64,000 nucleotides of DNA from Streptomyces spinosisporus (GCF_022698145.1 NZ_JALDAX010000023.1:52481-116480), one strand, 5' to 3'. Positions 44,408-53,190 are shown, numbered from the stretch's first letter. Notes: generated by a model not told the origin, from the letters alone. Translations and numbers: made by a program.

Positions 44408-45746
44408 CGGGTGCTCCGCTCCACGTCTGCAACATTGCTCGACATCAAGATATCTCGTGATCGAGGCGGGCTCGAAAGGGGTGGGGTGTGCGTCCCGCTC
44501 TGCGGGACGTGATCTTCCCGTACGCCGGGGGCTGATCTGGGCGGTGGGAGTGCTCTGGCGGGGGTGGGAGGAGGGGGTGTTTACGGGGGGGCTGCGGGGG
44601 GCCTGCCTCGCGAAGGGGCCCGGGGCCGGGTTTCCGAAGAAGCCGGGGGCTGGGTTTCCGGAGACGCTCGGGCGCGGGTTTCCGGAGAAGCCTGGCCCCG
44701 GTCCGGGAGAGGCCTGGGCGCGGGTTTCCGGAGAAGCCTGGGCCCCGGTCCCCGAAAAGGCCCGGCTCCGGTCGCCGAAGCAGGTCGGAACCCGGCCGTG
44801 CTCCGGGACCCCGGTCTGGGCGATCGGAGTGCCCTGCCGGGGTGGGAGGACGGGGTGTTTCCGGGGCTGCGGGGGGCGCCTCGCGAAGGAGCTCGGGCCC
44901 GGATTGCAGAAGAAGCCGGGGTCTGGGTCTCCGGAGAGGCTCGGCTCCGGTCCTGGAGAAGGCCGGCTCCGGTCTCGGGGAAGCCCGGCCCCGGGTTTCC
45001 GGAGGAGCCCGGCTCCGGTCGCCGAAGCAGGTCGGACCCCGGCCGTACTCCCGGAGCCGGTCTGCGCGGTCGGAGTGCCCTGGCGGGGTGGGAGGTGGGG
45101 GTGCTTCCGGGGCTGCGGGGGCCGCCTCGCGAAGGAGCTCCGGCCCGGGTTGCAGAAGAAGCCCGACCCCCGTCCCTGTAAAGGCCTGGCACCGGGCACC
45201 GAAGCAGGTCGGACCCCGGGCCGTGCTCCGGGGCCCGGTCTGCGCGGTCGGAGTGCCCTGCCGGGGTAAGAGGAGGGGGTTTCTGGGGCCTCGGGGAGGC
45301 TCGCCTCGCGGCGAAGCCCGGAACCGGGTTGCAGAAGAAACCGGGGCTCGGGTTTCCGGAGAGGACCGGCGCCCGTCCTGGAGAAGTGCGGCCCCGGTCC
45401 AGAAGCCAGGCGCGGGTTTCCGGAGAAGCCCGGGCCGCGGTCCCCGAAAGGCCCGGCCCCGGTCGCCGAAAAAGCCCGGACCCCGGTCCTGGAAGGAGCC
45501 CGGGCCCGGGCCCCGGCCCGGGAAGAGGATCGGGCGTGTGATCGTCTGCGCCGAAGCCGACCCGCCCTGGCCTCGGGCTCGGGCGGTCGGCGTGCACCAC
45601 CCCGCTCCGGCCGCCCGGGCCGAGCCCGGCCAGGAGACAGCACGCGGGAGGCGGGCGCGCCGACCGGTCAGTGCCGACCCGTCGGCTCCGTCGGCGGCAC
45701 CGTCGGTCCCGCAGTCCCCTCCAGCCCCGTCAATCCGGCGATCCCG
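44408..45746. repeat. 1.3-kb gene-free block of degenerate GC-rich repeats
   Basis: I see no gene in this block. From about 44530 it consists of four long, diverged tandem units starting near 44532, 44813, 45059 and 45237. Each opens with a version of GGTCTGCGCGGTCGGAGTGC and passes through GCCTCGCGAAGGAGCTC-like and TTGCAGAAGAAGCC-like segments. The first three end with CGCCGAAGCAGGTCGG-like and CCGTGCTCCGG-like segments, which are the junction to the next unit. Inside the units a shorter motif, GGGTTTCCGGAGAAGCC, recurs many times. Frames on both strands stay open through GC bias alone; the translations are Pro/Gly/Arg repeats. Confidence 0.8.
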
Positions 45747-46889
45747 TCAGTCGCGGGTCGGTCCAGCCGGGTGGGGATATGCCTCACCAGCCTCGGCGGC
45801 CGCTTCGGGGCCCGCCTCCACACCCGCCTCCTCGGCCCCGCGCTGGTGCGGAATCATCACCGAGCCCTGCTGCAGTGCCACCGTGCGTGCGGGGGCCGGG
45901 ATGCGGATGCCCTCCTCGCGGTAGCGCTTGTGCAGGGCCTTGATGAACTCGTGCTTGATCCGGAACTGGTCGCTGAACTCACCCACGCCCAGGATGACCG
46001 TGAAGCCGATGCGGGAGTCGCCGAAGGTGTGGAAGCGGATCGCCGGCTCGTGCTCCGGGACGGCACCGCTGACGTCCCGCATCACCTCGCCGATGACGTC
46101 CATGGTCACGCGCTCGACATGGTCCAGATCGCTGTCGTAGGCGACACCCACCTGCACCAGGATCGTCATCTGCTGCTCGGGACGCATGTAGTTGGTCATG
46201 TTCGAGCGGGCCAGCTCGCCGTTGGGGATGACCACCAGGTTGTTGGAGAGCGCCCGCACCGTCGTCTGCCGCCAGTTGATGTCCTCGACGTAGCCCTCCT
46301 CACCGCTGCTCAGCTGGATGTAGTCGCCGGGCTGCACGGTCTTGGAGGCGAGGATGTGGATGCCCGCGAAGAGGTTCGCGAGCGTGTCCTGCAGCGCGAG
46401 AGCGACCGCGAGACCGCCCACGCCCAGGGCGGTGAGCAGGGGCGCTATGGAGATGCCCAGGGTCTGCAGCACTACCAGGAAGCCGATCGCCAGAACCAGC
46501 ACCCGGGTGATGTTGACGAAGATCGTGGCCGATCCCGCGACACCGGAGCGGGAGCTGGTCACCGTACGCACCAGCCCGGCGATCACCCGGGCCGCCGTCA
46601 CGGTGACGACGAGGATGAACAGTACGGTCAGCACCTGGTTGACATGGTTCTGCACCGTTCTGGTCAGCGGCAGCGCGGCGCCCGCCGAGGCGGCCCCGCC
46701 CAGGAACGCCGCCCACGGCACCACCGTGCGCAGCGCGTCGACGATGACGTCGTCGCCGCTCCAGCGGGTGCGGTCGGCGTGCCTGCCCAGCCAGCGCAGC
46801 AGCATGCGCAGCAAGAACGCGGCCAACAGGCCCGCCACCACCGCGATACCGGCGATGACCAGATCGTGCACGGTCAGTGCTCGGTTCAC
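45747..46889 (-). CDS. Mechanosensitive ion channel, MscS family
   Basis: A 380-residue channel. An N-terminal helix at about 10-30 and two further hydrophobic segments (near 80-105 and 122-150) lead into the pore-lining helix (G-V-G-G-L-A-V-A-L-A-L-Q-D-T-L-A-N-L near 155) with the Gly/Ala packing pattern of TM3. The cytoplasmic beta-domain follows: G-D-Y-I-Q-L near 190, G-Y-V-E-D-I-N-W-R near 202, V-V-I-P-N-G near 222. It opens under hypo-osmotic membrane tension. GTG 46889 follows GGAGGT. Confidence 0.92.
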   Translation of the reverse strand: MNRALTVHDLVIAGIAVVAGLLAAFLLRMLLRWLGRHADRTRWSGDDVIVDALRTVVPWAAFLGGAASAGAALPLTRTVQNHVNQVLTVLFILVVTVTAARVIAGLVRTVTSSRSGVAGSATIFVNITRVLVLAIGFLVVLQTLGISIAPLLTALGVGGLAVALALQDTLANLFAGIHILASKTVQPGDYIQLSSGEEGYVEDINWRQTTVRALSNNLVVIPNGELARSNMTNYMRPEQQMTILVQVGVAYDSDLDHVERVTMDVIGEVMRDVSGAVPEHEPAIRFHTFGDSRIGFTVILGVGEFSDQFRIKHEFIKALHKRYREEGIRIPAPARTVALQQGSVMIPHQRGAEEAGVEAGPEAAAEAGEAYPHPAGPTRD

Positions 46890-47249
46890 CGCTCACCTCC
46901 GGGAAGACGATCTGCGGCGTCCCCCGCCGCACCGTGCCGGATGTGAAGTGTCGTCACGTATCCACCTGCTCGAAATCGAATGTACGACCGTCCATCCTGC
47001 CGTACTCGGCAGTGTGGCCCGGCACCTGACGGCATCGCACGTTCGACGGGAGTTTCTTGACGCCGGTGCCGCCCGGCGGAAGTTTCTTGACGCAGGTGTC
47101 GCCCGACGGCAGGCTGGCCCGCGGTGATCGTCCCGGGCGCCACCGGTGTCCCGGGCGCCGCCGATGCCACGCGTGCCACGGGTGTCATAACCGTCATGGG
47201 TGTCACGAGCGTCGAGGGCTGCGACGGGGAGACACGGAGAGAGGCAGAG
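46890..47249. other. Divergent intergenic region with two repeat arrays
   Basis: No gene is seen in these 360 bases between the mscS-like and kinase genes. A 30-bp direct repeat (AGTTTCTTGACG-type) starts at 47051 and 47081; each copy includes a TTGACG that could serve as a -35 box. A second array with 18-bp period runs over 47140-47212, marked by G[GA]TG[TC]C at 47145, 47163, 47181 and 47199. Promoters for both flanking genes must lie here but are not identifiable with confidence. Confidence 0.6.
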
Positions 47250-48680
47250 ATGACAGGTCCGGTGCTCGCGGTCGACCAGGGCACCTCCGGCACCAAGGCT
47301 CTGGTCGTCTGCCCCGAACGCGGCGTCATCGGCACCGGATTCGCCGAGGTGCACCCCCGCCCGCTGCCCGGCGGCCGGGTGGAGGCCGACCCGGAGGAGC
47401 TGTACCGCTCGGTGCTCGACGCCGGCGGCCGGGCCCTGGCCGAGGCGCGCGAACCCGCCGTCGCGCTGGGCCTGGCCAACCAGGGCGAGACCGTGCTCGC
47501 CTGGGACCCGGACACCGGCCGCCCGCTGACCGACGCCCTGGTCTGGCAGGACCGCCGCGCCGAGTCCATCTGCGCCGAACTCGCCCCGCACGCCGACGAG
47601 TTGCGGGCGCTGACCGGTCTGCCCGTCGACCCGTACTTCGCCGCGCCGAAGATGGCCTGGATCCGCCGGCACCTCACTCGCGAGGGCGTCGTCACCACCA
47701 GCGACGCCTGGCTCGTGCACCGCCTCACCGGTGCCTTCGCCACGGATGCCGCGACCGCCGGCCGCACCCAGCTGCTCGACCTCGACCGCACCCAGTGGTC
47801 ACCACGCGCACTCGAGCTCTACGGCCTGCTCGACGAACGGCTTCCCGAGGTCACCGACAACACCCAACCCGTGGGCACGACAAGGGAGTTCGGCGCCGAG
47901 ATCCCGCTCACCGGACTGGCCGTCGACCAGCAGGCCGCCCTGCTCGCCCAGCGCATCACCGCCCCCGGCGGCGCCAAGTGCACCTACGGCACCGGTGCGT
48001 TCCTCCTCGCCCACACCGGCGACCGCCCTCGGCGCGGTACCTCGGGCCTGGTCAGCTGTGTGGCCTGGCGCCTTGCCGGACAGGCCAGTTACTGCCTGGA
48101 CGGCCAGGTCTACACGGCCGCCTCCGCCGTGCGCTGGCTCACCGACCTCGGCGTCATCAAGGGCGCCGCCGACCTGGACACCGTCGGCGGCGCCGTACCC
48201 GACAGCGGCGGCGTCACCTTCGTACCCGCGCTCGCCGGGCTCGCCGCCCCCTGGTGGCGCGGCGACCTGCGTGGCTCCCTCACCGGCCTCGGCCTCGACA
48301 CCGGTCCCGGGCATCTGGTGTGCGCCCTGTGCGAGGGCATCGCCGCGCAGGTCGTCCTCCTCGCCGACGCCGCGGCGGCCGACCTGGGCGAGCCGCTGTC
48401 CGCGCTCCGGGTCGACGGCGGCCTCACCCGCTCCTCGCTGCTCATGCAGATCCAGGCCGACCTGCTGCAATGCCCCGTCGAGGTGTCCGCCCTGCCCGAC
48501 GCGACCGCGCTCGGCGTCGGCGCCCTGGCCCGGCTCGGCGCCAGACCCGGCCTGTCCCTCGCCGAGGCACTCCCGGACCGCAGGCCGTCCGCCGTGTACG
48601 AGCCGCGCATCACCGCCGACGAGGCGGCCGAACGCCTGTCCGCCTTCCGCACCGCCGTCACCGCCCTCCTCGACGCATGA
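47250..48680 (+). CDS. FGGY-family carbohydrate kinase, glycerol-kinase-like
   Basis: This predicted 476-residue ATP-dependent sugar or polyol kinase opens V-L-A-V-D-Q-G-T-S-G-T-K-A (phosphate-1 motif). N-Q-G-E-T-V-L-A-W near 78, V-W-Q-D-R-R near 97, and the catalytic-Asp segment V-D-Q-Q-A-A-L near 228 with Y-G-T-G-A-F are glycerol-kinase-like. R-V-D-G-G-L-T-R-S near 390 is the adenosine motif. GAGAGGCAG precedes ATG 47250. The following GlpA-like and second FAD oxidoreductase genes point to glycerol or a related polyol. At 476 residues it is slightly shorter than usual glycerol kinases. Confidence 0.85.
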   Translation: MTGPVLAVDQGTSGTKALVVCPERGVIGTGFAEVHPRPLPGGRVEADPEELYRSVLDAGGRALAEAREPAVALGLANQGETVLAWDPDTGRPLTDALVWQDRRAESICAELAPHADELRALTGLPVDPYFAAPKMAWIRRHLTREGVVTTSDAWLVHRLTGAFATDAATAGRTQLLDLDRTQWSPRALELYGLLDERLPEVTDNTQPVGTTREFGAEIPLTGLAVDQQAALLAQRITAPGGAKCTYGTGAFLLAHTGDRPRRGTSGLVSCVAWRLAGQASYCLDGQVYTAASAVRWLTDLGVIKGAADLDTVGGAVPDSGGVTFVPALAGLAAPWWRGDLRGSLTGLGLDTGPGHLVCALCEGIAAQVVLLADAAAADLGEPLSALRVDGGLTRSSLLMQIQADLLQCPVEVSALPDATALGVGALARLGARPGLSLAEALPDRRPSAVYEPRITADEAAERLSAFRTAVTALLDA

Positions 48681-49019
48681 AGGCCCAACCGAGTCGCATG
48701 AAGGCCCCCCAGACGCAGAAGGCCCAGTCCAGACGCATGAAGGCCAACCCATGAACAGCCCCCGCGCGACGGTCACCACGCACGGCCCCTTGTCCGGTCA
48801 CCCCTATGACGTCGCCGTCGTCGAGCCCCAGGAAAGATCTCGTCAACTCGCCCCCCACGCCCTCCTCGACGCATGAAGGCCCAACCGAGTCGCATGAAGG
48901 CCCCCCAGACGCAGACGGCCCAATCCAGCCGCATGAAGGCCAACCCATGAACAGCCCCCGCGCGACGGTCACCACGCACGGCCCCCTGCCCGACCGCCCC
49001 TACGACGTCGCCGTCGTCG
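48662..49019 (+). repeat. 196-bp-period tandem duplication spanning a gene start
   Basis: Bases 48662-48823 and 48858-49019 are near-identical copies (about 162 bp, roughly ten differences) offset by exactly 196. Each contains the kinase-end codons, a run of G-C-A-T-G-A-A-G-G-C-C repeats (four about-20-bp units at 48675, 48696, 48715 and 48735 in copy 1), and the first 24 or so codons of the FAD oxidoreductase. The 34-bp spacer contains a fragment resembling the S-R-Q-L-A region of that gene. Confidence 0.9.
48751..48876 (+). pseudogene. Truncated duplicate of the FAD oxidoreductase start
   Basis: A 41-codon frame begins M-N-S-P-R-A-T-V-T-T-H-G-P-L and reaches D-V-A-V-V exactly as the real gene at 48947 does. 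It then jumps to E-P-Q-E-R-S-R-Q-L-A, skipping about 60 codons, and ends in A-L-L-D-A, the kinase C-terminus. It looks like a remnant of an earlier full or partial duplication that suffered an internal deletion. It has lost the dinucleotide-binding glycines and cannot be functional. Confidence 0.8.
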
Positions 49020-50365
49020 GCGCCGGAGTCGTCGGCTGCGCGATCGCCCGCGCCCTGGCGCACCGTCCGAAGCTCCGCGTGGCTCTCGTCGAGGCCCAGG
49101 ACGACGTCGGTCAGGGCACCTCCAAGGCGAACACCGCCATCCTGCACACCGGGTTCGACGCCGTCCCCGGCTCCCTCGAAGCCCGGCTCGTGCGCGAGGG
49201 ATCCCGTCAACTCGCCGCCTACGCCGCCGAGTCGGGGATCCCTGTCGAAGAGGTCGGTGCGCTGCTCGTCGCCTGGGACGAGGAGCAGTTGGCCGCGCTC
49301 CCGCGCCTCGCGCAGAAGGCCGAGCGCAACGCATACCGGGAGACCCGGCTGCTGGATCCCGCCGAACTCTACGAGCGCGAACCCCACTTGGGCCCCGGCG
49401 CCCTCGGCGCCCTGCACGTGCCCGGCGAGTCCGTCATCTGCCCCTGGACGACCACGCTGGCGTACGCCACCCAGGCCGTCCGCGGCGGCGTCGACCTGCA
49501 CCTCAACTCACCGGTGCAGGACGCGAGTCACGACGGCAGCACCCATCGCCTGCGCACCCGCCGCGGCACCCTGCGCGCCCGTCACCTCGTCAACGCCGCC
49601 GGGCTGCACGCCGACACCCTCGACCGACGGCTCGGCCACCACGACTTCACCGTGACCCCGCGCCGCGGCCAGCTCATCGTCTACGACCGCTTCGCCCGCG
49701 CCCTGGTCCGGCACATCCTGCTGCCCGTCCCGACGGCCCTCGGCAAGGGCGTCCTGGTCGCCCCCACCGTCCACGGCAACGTCCTCCTCGGCCCCACCGC
49801 CGAGGACCTGGGCGACAAACGCGCCACCAACTCGACGGCCGACGGACTCGCAACCCTGCGCGAGAAGGGCCGCCGCATCCTGCCGGAGCTGGTCGAGGAG
49901 GAGATCACCGCCGTCTACGCAGGTCTGCGCGCCGCGACGGAACACGACGACTACCGCATCACCGCGCACCCGGCGCAGGCGTACATCACCGTCGGCGGCA
50001 TCCGCTCCACCGGCCTGACCGCCTCGCTCGCCATCGCGGACCACGTCACCGGCCTGCTCGCCGAGAACGGCCTCGACCTCGGCCCGGTGCGCCAACCACC
50101 ACCCGTCCGCATGCCCGACCTCGGCGAGAGCGCACCGCGCCCCTGCGAACAGCCCCAACTCGTCGCAGCCGACCCGGAGTACGGCACCCTCGTCTGCCAC
50201 TGTGAGCGCGTCTCGCGCGGCGAGATCCGCGACGCCCTCGCCAGTACGATCCCGCCGCGCACCCTGGACGGGCTGCGCCGCCGCACCCGCGCGCGGGCAG
50301 GCCGCTGCCAGGGCTACCACTGCGGGGCGGCGGTCCGGGCGCTGTTCGAGGAGGCCCGCGGATGA
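48947..50365 (+). CDS. NAD(P)/FAD-dependent oxidoreductase with C-terminal BFD-type [2Fe-2S] domain (GlpA-like)
   Basis: A 472-residue flavoprotein. V-A-V-V-G-A-G-V-V-G-C-A-I-A near residue 22 is the FAD Rossmann motif. The DAO fold continues to about 385 (G-G-I-R-S-T-G-L-T-A-S near 350). The last 60 residues form a bacterioferritin-associated-ferredoxin-like domain with C-H-C-E-R and C-Q-G-Y-H-C, four cysteines for a [2Fe-2S] cluster. This architecture matches anaerobic glycerol-3-phosphate dehydrogenase GlpA and relatives. It follows the glycerol-kinase-like gene and overlaps the next oxidoreductase by ATGA, so a kinase-dehydrogenase relay is likely. Confidence 0.87.
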   Translation: MNSPRATVTTHGPLPDRPYDVAVVGAGVVGCAIARALAHRPKLRVALVEAQDDVGQGTSKANTAILHTGFDAVPGSLEARLVREGSRQLAAYAAESGIPVEEVGALLVAWDEEQLAALPRLAQKAERNAYRETRLLDPAELYEREPHLGPGALGALHVPGESVICPWTTTLAYATQAVRGGVDLHLNSPVQDASHDGSTHRLRTRRGTLRARHLVNAAGLHADTLDRRLGHHDFTVTPRRGQLIVYDRFARALVRHILLPVPTALGKGVLVAPTVHGNVLLGPTAEDLGDKRATNSTADGLATLREKGRRILPELVEEEITAVYAGLRAATEHDDYRITAHPAQAYITVGGIRSTGLTASLAIADHVTGLLAENGLDLGPVRQPPPVRMPDLGESAPRPCEQPQLVAADPEYGTLVCHCERVSRGEIRDALASTIPPRTLDGLRRRTRARAGRCQGYHCGAAVRALFEEARG

Positions 50366-51582
50366 GGAACGTCGACGTCCTCGTCGTGGGCGGCGGCCCC
50401 GGCGGACTGGCCGCCGCCGCCCGGCTGGCCGCCGCCGGAGCGGGGAGCGTCGAGGTGCTGGAGCGGGAACAGCAGGCCGGCGGAGTGCCTCGGTACTGCG
50501 CCCACGGCGGATTCGGCACCTGGTCGCGCTCACTGACCGGGCCCGCGTACGCCCGGCTGCTCACGGACGCCGCGGTCGCGGCCGGGGCGGTCGTACGGAC
50601 GGGGGTGAGTGCTCTCGACTGGGCGGGCCCGCTCACGCTGACGACCACCGGCCCCGGGGGACCGGAGACCATCACCGCGCGGGCGGTCGTCCTGGCCACC
50701 GGCGCCCATGAACGCTCCCGCGCCGCCCGCCTCGTCCCGGGCACCCGCCCCGCCGGCGTCCTCACCACGGGCGAGCTGCAGCAGTCCGTGCACCTGTACG
50801 GGCAGCACATCGGCAGCCGGGCCGTGATCGTCGGCGCGCAGGACGTCTCGTACACGGCCGCGCGGACCGTGCGGGCCGCGGGCGCGGACGTCGTCGCCAT
50901 GGTCACGGAGCTGCCGTACCCCCAGACGTCCCCGGCCCGCGCCCACGACGCCCGCCTCCGCGGCCGCGTCCCGCTGCTGACCGACACCACGGTGACCGAA
51001 CTCCTGGGCCACGGACGCCTGTCGGGAGTCCGCGTCCGTCACCGTGACGGCCGTACGATCACGCTGCTGTGCGACACGGTGATCTTCACCGGCGACTTCG
51101 TACCCGACCACGAACTGGCCCGGCGCGGGGGAGTGGACCTCGACCCCGGCACCCGCGGACCCGCGGTCGACGGCGCCCTGCGCACCTCACGCCCCGGCGT
51201 CTTCGCCGTCGGCAGCGTGCTCCACCCCGTCGAGAGCGCGGCCATGGCGGTACGCGAGGGGGCGCACGCGGCGGGGAGGGTCATGGAATGGCTCACCGAA
51301 GGGGCCTGGGCCTGGTCGGCCGGAGTTCCCGTAACCGCTGAGCCGCCCCTGCGCTGGATCGCCCCCGGCCGCGTCACCCCGACCGACCGCCTCCCGTACG
51401 TCCTGCGCACCACCACCCCGCTGACCCGCCCCGTCCTCGAAGTCGCCCAGGACGGCCGGGTGTTGTACCGCCACCGACTGCGAACAGCCGTCCCGAACCG
51501 CACGGTCCGCCTTCCGGCGGGCTGGACGGGCCGGGTGGATCCGCGGGGTGGGGCGGTGCGGGTGAGGGTCACGCGTCGGTGA
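50362..51582 (+). CDS. FAD-dependent pyridine nucleotide-disulfide-type oxidoreductase
   Basis: A 406-residue two-dinucleotide-binding flavoprotein. The first motif is V-L-V-V-G-G-G-P-G-G-L-A-A-A at the N-terminus. The second FAD segment is V-V-L-A-T-G-A-H-E-R near 112 and P-G-V-F-A-V-G-S-V near 280. V-I-V-G-A-Q-D near 155 replaces the usual G-x-G-x-x-G of an NAD site, so NAD binding may be weakened. It resembles the small alpha-type partner found beside GlpA-like/BFD proteins (as in opine or proline oxidase sets), which passes electrons from the dehydrogenase. ATG overlaps the preceding stop. Confidence 0.83.
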   Translation: MRNVDVLVVGGGPGGLAAAARLAAAGAGSVEVLEREQQAGGVPRYCAHGGFGTWSRSLTGPAYARLLTDAAVAAGAVVRTGVSALDWAGPLTLTTTGPGGPETITARAVVLATGAHERSRAARLVPGTRPAGVLTTGELQQSVHLYGQHIGSRAVIVGAQDVSYTAARTVRAAGADVVAMVTELPYPQTSPARAHDARLRGRVPLLTDTTVTELLGHGRLSGVRVRHRDGRTITLLCDTVIFTGDFVPDHELARRGGVDLDPGTRGPAVDGALRTSRPGVFAVGSVLHPVESAAMAVREGAHAAGRVMEWLTEGAWAWSAGVPVTAEPPLRWIAPGRVTPTDRLPYVLRTTTPLTRPVLEVAQDGRVLYRHRLRTAVPNRTVRLPAGWTGRVDPRGGAVRVRVTRR

Positions 51583-51640
51583 AGGATCCGTGCCGGCTGT
51601 TCGCCAACACGCCTGTGCCGTAGTGGAGTTCACTGTGCAT
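51574..51640 (-). pseudogene. Degenerate duplicate of the crotonase 3' end
   Basis: Read on the minus strand, the stretch translates E-L-H-Y-G-T-G-V-L-A-N-S-R-H-G-S-F-T-D-A-stop. The intact gene at 51656-52420 ends E-L-R-Y-G-M-G-V-L-A-E-S ... R-H-G-S-F-T-D-V-stop. Eleven residues are missing from the copy. It lies directly behind the gene and partly overlaps the end of the plus-strand oxidoreductase, a second local duplication in this region. Confidence 0.75.
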
Positions 51641-51655
51641 GGCGGATGGCGGCGG

Positions 51656-52420
51656 TCATACGTCCGTGAAGGACCCGTGCCGCCCGGCCCCCGAGGCGAA
51701 CCGTGCGGCGCCCTCCAAGCTCTCGGCCAACACGCCCATGCCGTACCGGAGTTCACCGCGCATCGCTTCCGCCTCGTCCAACCCGTCCTGCTCCAGCACC
51801 GACGCCCGGTCGCCCCGTAGACAGGCCTGCGGGAAGCGGGCGATCTCGGCGGCGAGTGCCTCCGCCTCGGCGCGCGCCGTGCCGGAGGGGACCACGCGGT
51901 TGGCGAGCCCCATCTCGTGGGCCTCCCACGCCGCCACCGGTCGGCCGGTGAGGATCATGTCCATCGCGCGGCTCTGCCCGATCAGCCGGGGCAGCCGTAC
52001 CGTCCCGCCGTCGATCAACGGCACCCCCCAGCGGCGGCAGAACACGCCGAAGACCGCGTCCTCCTCCGCCACCCGCAGATCGCACCACAGGGCCAGTTCG
52101 AGACCGCCGGCCACCGCGTGCCCCGCGACCGCGGCGATCACCGGCTTGGGCAGCCGCAGCCGGGTGGGCCCCATCGGACCGTCGCCGTCCTCCGCCACCC
52201 GGTTGCCGCGCTCGGTGCCGATCGCCTTGAGGTCGGCACCCGCGCAGAACGTGCCGCCCTCACCCCACAGCACCGCCACACGCGCCTCCTCGTCCGCCTC
52301 GAACTCCCGGAAGGCGGCGACGAGTTCGGCGGCCGTCGGGCCGTCCACGGCGTTGCGGGCCTCGGGGCGGGAGAGGACGACCGTGGTGACGTGTCCCTGG
52401 CGCTCGGTACGGACCGGCAT
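51656..52420 (-). CDS. Enoyl-CoA hydratase/isomerase (crotonase) family protein
   Basis: A 254-residue crotonase. The CoA-binding and oxyanion regions are visible: S-R-P-E-A-R-N-A-V near residue 17, F-C-A-G-A-D-L-K-A-I near 58, and A-G-H-A-V-A-G-G-L-E-L-A-L-W-C-D-L near 100 (G-G oxyanion loop). E-E-D-A-V-F-G, R-W-G-V-P and D-G-G-T-V-R-L near 138 supply the active-site acid. It would act on a CoA thioester, substrate unknown. ATG 52420 has GGGGACCC upstream. Divergent from an SDR gene 56 bases away. Confidence 0.87.
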   Translation of the reverse strand: MPVRTERQGHVTTVVLSRPEARNAVDGPTAAELVAAFREFEADEEARVAVLWGEGGTFCAGADLKAIGTERGNRVAEDGDGPMGPTRLRLPKPVIAAVAGHAVAGGLELALWCDLRVAEEDAVFGVFCRRWGVPLIDGGTVRLPRLIGQSRAMDMILTGRPVAAWEAHEMGLANRVVPSGTARAEAEALAAEIARFPQACLRGDRASVLEQDGLDEAEAMRGELRYGMGVLAESLEGAARFASGAGRHGSFTDV

Positions 52421-52476
52421 GTCGGGTCCCCTTTTCCTGTGCGAGGCTGATGGTTCCTACAGAGGGAGTGTTCCTG

Positions 52477-53190
52477 ATGGCGCTCGAAGGCGTCGCCCCG
52501 CCGGTTGCCGTGGTGACCGGTGCCAACCGAGGCATCGGGTACGAGGTCGTACGGCAGCTCGCCGAGCGCGGCCACCGTGTGGTCCTCGGCGCCCGGGACC
52601 TCGACCAGGGGCGCACGGCCGCCGCGCGGATCGATCCGAGCGGGGAGCGGGTCATTGCCGTGCAGCTCGACGTCGCCGACGAGGCGAGCGTGCTCGCCAT
52701 GGCGGACCGGGTCACCCGCGAACTCGGGGGCGCGGACGTGCTCGTCAACAACGCGGCGATCCTCTACGACACCTGGGCCCAGGCCCGCTCCGCCGACCTC
52801 GGCGAGGTCCAACGGGCCCTGGACACCAATCTCTTCGGCGCCTGGAGGGTCACCCAGGCACTGCTCCCGCTGCTACGGCGAAGCCCGCACCCGCGGGTGG
52901 TCATGGTGAGCAGCGAGGGCGGTTCGCTGGCTTCGATGACCGGCGGCACCCCCGCCTACAGCGTCTCCAAGGCAGCGCTCAACGCCCTGACCCGCCTGCT
53001 CGCGGGCGAGCTGCGCAGGGACGGCGTCCTCGTCAACGCGATCTGCCCCGGCTGGGTCGCCACCGACATGGGCGGCCCCGGAGGCCGCCCGGTGAGCGAG
53101 GGCGCCGCCGGCATCACCTGGGCAGCCACCCTCCCCGACAACGGCCCGACCGGAGGCTTCTTCCGCGACGGCAAGCCGGTGCCCTGGTGA
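52477..53190 (+). CDS. SDR-family oxidoreductase (carbonyl reductase-like)
   Basis: A 237-residue short-chain dehydrogenase. V-V-T-G-A-N-R-G-I-G near residue 12 with a following basic region (A-R-D near 37) suggests NADPH. V-N-N-A-A is near 90, M-V-S-S-E near 140, and Y-S-V-S-K the catalytic Tyr/Lys near 155. A short loop at the end (G-G-F-F-R-D-G-K) resembles plant and animal carbonyl reductases. The start at 52477 follows GGGAG by a somewhat long spacing. Divergent from the crotonase. Confidence 0.87.
   Translation: MALEGVAPPVAVVTGANRGIGYEVVRQLAERGHRVVLGARDLDQGRTAAARIDPSGERVIAVQLDVADEASVLAMADRVTRELGGADVLVNNAAILYDTWAQARSADLGEVQRALDTNLFGAWRVTQALLPLLRRSPHPRVVMVSSEGGSLASMTGGTPAYSVSKAALNALTRLLAGELRRDGVLVNAICPGWVATDMGGPGGRPVSEGAAGITWAATLPDNGPTGGFFRDGKPVPW

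Noticed and set aside
44408..45643. N-terminal extension of isocitrate dehydrogenase through the repeat block
   Set aside because: The enzyme is full length from GTG 44407; upstream codons translate to Pro/Gly/Arg repeats only.
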